Positions 60,228 to 64,000 of a stretch of DNA of 64,000 nt are shown piece by piece (within the stretch, counting starts at the first letter, position 1; each line of letters starts with the position of its first letter). Both the position numbers and the translations under genes were made by a program. The stretch covers positions 1-64,000 of the forward strand of contig JAEEVR010000001.1 in assembly GCA_016290995.1 (NCBI GenBank). Direction: 5' to 3'. The notes under the pieces were generated by a model that had not been told where the DNA came from, made no database searches, and saw only the letters and a program-made list of their open reading frames with translations. The DNA is from Treponema sp. Lineage in GTDB: Bacteria > Spirochaetota > Spirochaetia > Treponematales > Treponemataceae.

Positions 60228-63200
60228 TTATTCCACAAAATATGTTTTCATCAAGCCTTTGCCCTTGACCTCTACGTCTTCGCTAGAGGCGTAGTAGACA
60301 GCGGCTTGGGTTTGATCGTGGGTGGCTGCGGAAACGTGGATTGCCATCGGCTTTCCGGTGCTTTCCATTCGGCTGGCCACGTTCACTGTGTCTCCCCAAA
60401 TGTCGTAGATGAACTTTGACTTTCCGATTACGCCGGCCACCAAGTTGCCTGTGTTGATTCCCAGGCGGATTTGAACTTGAACCGGAGACGTCGCGTTAAA
60501 CTCAACGACATCCTTAATCAAGCCCTGCGCGAATTTCACCATCTTAAGCGCTCCTCCGTTGTCGGCTTCTTCGGTAAGGCCTGTGGCGGCCATGTAGGCG
60601 TCGCCAATCGTCTTGATTTTTTCTATGCCCTCGCGCTTGGCGCGTTCGTCAAACTTTGTGATCATCGCGTTAAGCATGCCTACAACTTCGTCGGCGCTCA
60701 TTCCGCCGCTCATCTTTGTAAAGCCAACGATGTCGGTGAACAAAACAGTGGCGTTGGGGAATTTTTTAGCTATCGTTCTGTCGGGGTGCTCGGTCAGTTC
60801 GGCCGCCACTTCCTTGGGAAGAATGTTCAGCAAAAGGTTTTCGGCCTTTTCGTTGGCGATTTTTAGGTCGCGGGTGCGCTCGGCGACTTCTTTTTCCAGC
60901 GTGACTTGGTAGCGCTTCATCGCGCGCCACTTTAGCCAAATCACAAGCGCCACGATTCCAACGATTATAAGGCCTATCACGACCCAGAACCACGTCAGCT
61001 GCCAAATGTAGGGCTGCTTTACGATGATTATCGGATCGGACGGCTCGCTCTTTATTTCGTCGCCGTTCTGGCTTTGCACTGTAAAGGCGTATGTGCCAGG
61101 CTTTAAGTTTGTGTACGAAGCCGTTCTTAGCGCTGACCATTCGGTGTAGTCTTTTTCAAATCCGTTCAGCTTGTAGCGGAATTTAATCTGCTCCGACGAG
61201 ATAAAGCTAAGGCCGGTAAACTTTACGCTAAAGCGCTTTGTTGACGGAGCCAAGACGATTTTTCTGCCGGTGTAGTCAAAGCTGTTGTTGTCAATCGAAT
61301 ACTCTTGGATTTCAACCTTGGGAGCGATCATGTTCTTTCCGCTCTTTACCGGATCGTAAATGGCAAAGCCGTCAATCAAGGTGAACCAAAGGCGGCCGGC
61401 GGAGTCTTTCATTGAGAACGATGTTGCCGTGACGCCGCCCGTTACAAGTCCGTCGGAGGCGCTGTAGCTTGTCGTGTTAAGCCTTTCTTTATTGCCGGCG
61501 CCGACTTCGTCCAGCTCGGCTAGGGGAACGGAAATGATTCCGCGGTTGCTGGTCATCCAAGCCGTTTGCGTGTAGTCGGCCAAAATCTGGAAAACGCCGT
61601 CGGTCATAAGGCCGCTTGCGGAATTTAAATTTTGGAAAGAGTCGCCGGCTTCTATGTATTTTGAAATTCCAGTTCCTGTCGTAATCCAAAATTCGTCGTC
61701 GCTAAGCTCGGTAAACTTAAAGATTACGTTTCCCGACAAGCCGGTCTCGGTGCTGTAGTGGCGAACGATTTGCCTGTCTTCCAAAACGTAAACGCCGCCG
61801 CCGTCCGTTCCAATCCACACGCGGCCTTTTTTGTCTTCGTAAATCGCCATGATAAATTCATTGGCCAAGCCGTTTTCGCGCGTGATGTTGCTTATCTGTC
61901 CTGTGGCGCTGTCAACGATGCTAAGGCCTTGCGTCGTTCCGATGTAGTAGTCGCCGTTGGAAAGTTTTACGTAGACTCGGCACTTGTAGCCGGCCAATCC
62001 GTCCCTTTCTGTTAGGTTGAAAATTCTTCCGTCCGGCATGACTCGGATCGCGCTAAGCTTTGAGTAGCAAGAAATCAAAAGCTCGCCGTCTTCCGTCACG
62101 CGCGCTTCTCGGATTCTGTTTCCCTTGCATTTTCTTGTGATTTCGTTTTCTACAAATTTGTTGTCCTTGTAGCAGTAAACGCCGTCGTCCGCTCCCAGCC
62201 AAACAACGCCGCGGCCCTTGTCTTCGCAAATCGCGTTTACGGCGATGGGCATTGAAATCGTCCGGAATTTTCCTTGGCTCATTTTTTCGATGCCGCCGCG
62301 GTTGTAGGCAAGCCAAATGTTTCCCTCGCGGTCCTGCATGATTTTGTTTATGTAATCGTCGGCGACTCCGTTGCGCTTGTCGTAGTAAGTGTACATGCCG
62401 TTGTGGATAATCGTTATTCCGCTGTCGCCGGCAAACCAGTAGTCGCCGTTGTCGTCCTGGATCGCGCTGTTGACTACCGTTCCGTTTGTGTGGTCGTGGC
62501 CGATGTCAAAAAGCGTTTCTTCTGTGTCTTTGATTCTTATCGCGTAGTGGGGAGCGACGCCAAACCAAAAGGCGCCGGCTTTGTCTTGGGTCACTTCGTT
62601 TACGGCCGGATTCTTGATTTTTGTTATGCCGTAAAAGCGTTCGATTTTTTTGTTGGAATAAACAAAAAGGTCGCCGGCCACTGCGGTGGAAATCCAAACG
62701 CGGCCCGCGGTGTCGCAATACAATTTTGACACTTGAATCGTCGTTTGGCCCAGCTCCTCCAAGCCGTCCGGAATCACGATTTTTCCGTCGGGCGTCATGT
62801 AGCAAAGGCCAGACGCCGTTCCCAGCCAAATGTTTTTTTCGTGGTCTTCGCAAATCGCGCGGATTGAGTTGTGGGGAAGGCCGCTGTCCTCTACCGTGTA
62901 CTTGAGGATTTGGCCGTCGGTTTTTATGCAAGAAACGCCCTCGTCGTTGTGGCCGATCCAAATGTTGCCGCTTGCGTCCTGGTAGATTGAGCGGACGGCG
63001 GTAAAGTCGTATTTTTTGTCGTAGTTGCGGTTAAAGGTGACAAACTCCACTCCGTCAAAGCGGACAAGGCCGTCGTAGGTTCCGATGTAAATGTAGCCCT
63101 TTTTGTCCTGCATTATGTCGGTGATTGTCATGCCCGGAAGTCCGTCCGCTGTGGTGAACTTTCGGCGGACAAAGTCGTTCAAAAAGGCTTGGTCAACGTT

Positions 63201-63275
63201 TCCATTCGCGGCGGATTGTGCGAATGCCGCTCCAACAATCAAGGTCAAAACAAGAGCAAAAATGGTCTTTTTCAT
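60228..63275 (-). CDS. Propeller-sensor adenylate/guanylate cyclase
   Basis: A 1015-residue membrane sensor: signal peptide (MKKTIFALVLTLIVGAAFAQ), then up to two seven-bladed beta-propellers with the two-component-regulator repeat (e.g. GYIYIGTYDGLVRFDG, NIWIGHNDEGVSCI, GRVWIGTDGGGVYVLED), a Y_Y_Y-like Ig domain (FSVKFTGLSFISSEQIKFRYKL), one TM (~775-800) and a class III cyclase domain: VLFTDIVGFTKMSGGMSADE, IKTIGDAYMAATGL, LGINTGNLVAGVIG, and YDIWGDTVNVASRMES. The metal-binding Asp pair and purine-contact residues look like an adenylate cyclase. This sensor/cyclase pairing is common in spirochaetes. The ATG has no ribosome site and follows a -10 box by 8 nt. Confidence 0.93.
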   Translation of the reverse strand: MKKTIFALVLTLIVGAAFAQSAANGNVDQAFLNDFVRRKFTTADGLPGMTITDIMQDKKGYIYIGTYDGLVRFDGVEFVTFNRNYDKKYDFTAVRSIYQDASGNIWIGHNDEGVSCIKTDGQILKYTVEDSGLPHNSIRAICEDHEKNIWLGTASGLCYMTPDGKIVIPDGLEELGQTTIQVSKLYCDTAGRVWISTAVAGDLFVYSNKKIERFYGITKIKNPAVNEVTQDKAGAFWFGVAPHYAIRIKDTEETLFDIGHDHTNGTVVNSAIQDDNGDYWFAGDSGITIIHNGMYTYYDKRNGVADDYINKIMQDREGNIWLAYNRGGIEKMSQGKFRTISMPIAVNAICEDKGRGVVWLGADDGVYCYKDNKFVENEITRKCKGNRIREARVTEDGELLISCYSKLSAIRVMPDGRIFNLTERDGLAGYKCRVYVKLSNGDYYIGTTQGLSIVDSATGQISNITRENGLANEFIMAIYEDKKGRVWIGTDGGGVYVLEDRQIVRHYSTETGLSGNVIFKFTELSDDEFWITTGTGISKYIEAGDSFQNLNSASGLMTDGVFQILADYTQTAWMTSNRGIISVPLAELDEVGAGNKERLNTTSYSASDGLVTGGVTATSFSMKDSAGRLWFTLIDGFAIYDPVKSGKNMIAPKVEIQEYSIDNNSFDYTGRKIVLAPSTKRFSVKFTGLSFISSEQIKFRYKLNGFEKDYTEWSALRTASYTNLKPGTYAFTVQSQNGDEIKSEPSDPIIIVKQPYIWQLTWFWVVIGLIIVGIVALVIWLKWRAMKRYQVTLEKEVAERTRDLKIANEKAENLLLNILPKEVAAELTEHPDRTIAKKFPNATVLFTDIVGFTKMSGGMSADEVVGMLNAMITKFDERAKREGIEKIKTIGDAYMAATGLTEEADNGGALKMVKFAQGLIKDVVEFNATSPVQVQIRLGINTGNLVAGVIGKSKFIYDIWGDTVNVASRMESTGKPMAIHVSAATHDQTQAAVYYASSEDVEVKGKGLMKTYFVE

Positions 63276-63283
63276 AGTATTCT

Positions 63284-63312
63284 ATTGTATATCAAACCCT
63301 TCCAATTATCAA
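63284..63312 (-). promoter_or_regulatory. Promoter of the cyclase gene (leaderless type)
   Basis: Minus strand TTGATA (63312-63307), 17 bp, TACAAT (63289-63284), then 8 nt to the ATG at 63275. Confidence 0.65.
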
Positions 63313-63326
63313 TTCCTAAGCCACTC

Positions 63327-63365
63327 TTGAATAAAATGCATAAAAACTGTAAAATTATGCAGTTT
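63327..63365 (+). promoter_or_regulatory. gltA promoter with overlapping dyads
   Basis: TTGAAT (63327-63332), 17 bp, TAAAAT (63350-63355). TGCATA (63337-63342) and TATGCA (63356-63361) form a dyad across the spacer and -10 box; AAACTG/CAGTTT (63344-63349 with 63360-63365) is an alternative pairing. Confidence 0.5.
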
Positions 63366-63385
63366 AAAATGACGAGGAGAATGCT

Positions 63386-64000
63386 ATGAAAAACCTTTCA
63401 GACAAAGCGCTGATTAAACAGCTGACAGTCCTTGCCCAAAAGAATGACCCAATCAATCCCAAACTTTACGAAAAATTCGACGTTAAGCGCGGCCTTCGCA
63501 ACGCCAACGGAACCGGCGTCCTTGTAGGCCTTACCACAATCGGAGACGTTGTCGGATACGAGCTTGACGAAAACAAAAACAAGATTCCGATTCCCGGCCG
63601 CCTTATGTACCGCGGCTACAATGTCGCCGACTTGGTTCACGACATAGAAAAGCGCGACGAATTTGGCTACGAGCAAGCCGCGTACCTTTTGCTTTTTGGA
63701 GCGCTTCCGACAAGAAAGCAGCTGGAAACTTTTACCGAATACTTGGGAAGTCGCCGCGTCCTTCCCGAAAACTTTACCGAAGACATGATCATGAAGGCGC
63801 CGTCCAACGACATTATGAACAAAATGGCGCGCGGCGTTTTGGCCAGCTACTCTTACGATCCCAATCCGGAAGACCGCTCCGTCGGAAACATCATGCGCCA
63901 GTGCATCGACTTGGTCGCGCGCTTTTCAACCTTGGCCGCTTACGCCTACCAAGCCAAGCGCCGCTTTTACGACGACAAGAGCATGTACATCCACAACCCG
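63386..64000 (+). CDS. gltA: Citrate synthase (3' partial)
   Basis: The first 205 residues of a citrate synthase; the gene runs out of the window with the frame open. Typical blocks are RGLRNANGTGVLVGLTTIG, GRLMYRGYNVADLV, FGYEQAAYLLLFGALPTRKQL and NKMARGVLASYSYDPN, matching the type II-like enzyme with its regulatory N-terminal segment. The active-site His and Asp lie beyond the edge and cannot be checked. GAGGAG precedes the ATG at 63386. The enzyme condenses oxaloacetate and acetyl-CoA; in a fermenter it may serve glutamate synthesis. Confidence 0.9.
   Translation, partial: MKNLSDKALIKQLTVLAQKNDPINPKLYEKFDVKRGLRNANGTGVLVGLTTIGDVVGYELDENKNKIPIPGRLMYRGYNVADLVHDIEKRDEFGYEQAAYLLLFGALPTRKQLETFTEYLGSRRVLPENFTEDMIMKAPSNDIMNKMARGVLASYSYDPNPEDRSVGNIMRQCIDLVARFSTLAAYAYQAKRRFYDDKSMYIHNP

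Noticed and set aside
1..64000. Search for CRISPR arrays, tRNA/rRNA genes, insertion sequences and an integron integrase
   Set aside because: No regularly spaced identical repeats of CRISPR type, no cloverleaf-like GGTTCGA-type sequences in gaps, and no transposase or tyrosine-recombinase motifs were found by reading.

Overview
The window reads like the chromosome of a host- or rumen-associated Treponema-like spirochaete. This is inferred from protein style: a SpoIIE phosphatase, CsgG/LPP20-type lipoproteins, an HD-GYP protein, a propeller-adenylate cyclase, secreted cellulases and acetate kinase. Base composition is balanced, with clear AT-rich islands. No rRNA, tRNA, CRISPR array, transposase or integrase was seen.

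Layout. 1-7273 is one tight operon: a sensor-MFS fusion cut by the window edge, a membrane SpoIIE phosphatase, and an Opp/Dpp-type ABC transporter whose second permease and first ATPase are fused. 7306-14388 holds a WYL regulator, an orphan FlhB-C-like protein and an envelope operon (lipoprotein, LPP20-like, CsgG/LpoB-like, InlB/LRR lipoprotein). 14443-16758 is accessory: a lone sigma region 4 protein, an ankyrin protein and an AT-rich HNH endonuclease pair. 16997-34157 is mostly core: AAA/DUF4143 ATPase, PfkB kinase, ThrRS, envelope proteins, RNase HI, GroEL, IMP dehydrogenase, metallopeptidase lipoprotein, ArgRS and an oligopeptide-binding lipoprotein. Acetate kinase follows. 35787-37555 looks like integron gene cassettes with a well-folded attC site at 36534-36596. 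37661-45509 holds LeuRS, an acyltransferase, an M28-like peptidase, an HD-GYP protein and a three-module signalling protein. 45592-55906 holds carbohydrate-degrading genes (two GH5 cellulases, one GH13 protein) and an FHA / phosphoesterase / Ser-Thr kinase operon. 55975-64000 holds a CobW metallochaperone, an L,D-transpeptidase, a two-component operon, a cyclase and the start of citrate synthase.

The most striking signals outside coding sequence are: (i) about ten genes whose -10 box lies only 6-8 nt before the start codon with no ribosome-binding site, implying leaderless mRNAs; (ii) divergent promoters whose -35 boxes abut or cross as palindromes; (iii) the attC site and cassette boundaries; (iv) a cellulase gene thrown out of frame by homopolymers in its signal peptide; and (v) a possible small RNA with anti-Shine-Dalgarno motifs between the IMP dehydrogenase and metallopeptidase genes.

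Functionally the window joins polymer degradation and peptide/sugar uptake to several phospho-signalling modules (partner-switching phosphatase, Ser/Thr kinase with FHA, NarL-type two-component pair, cyclic-nucleotide production and binding).
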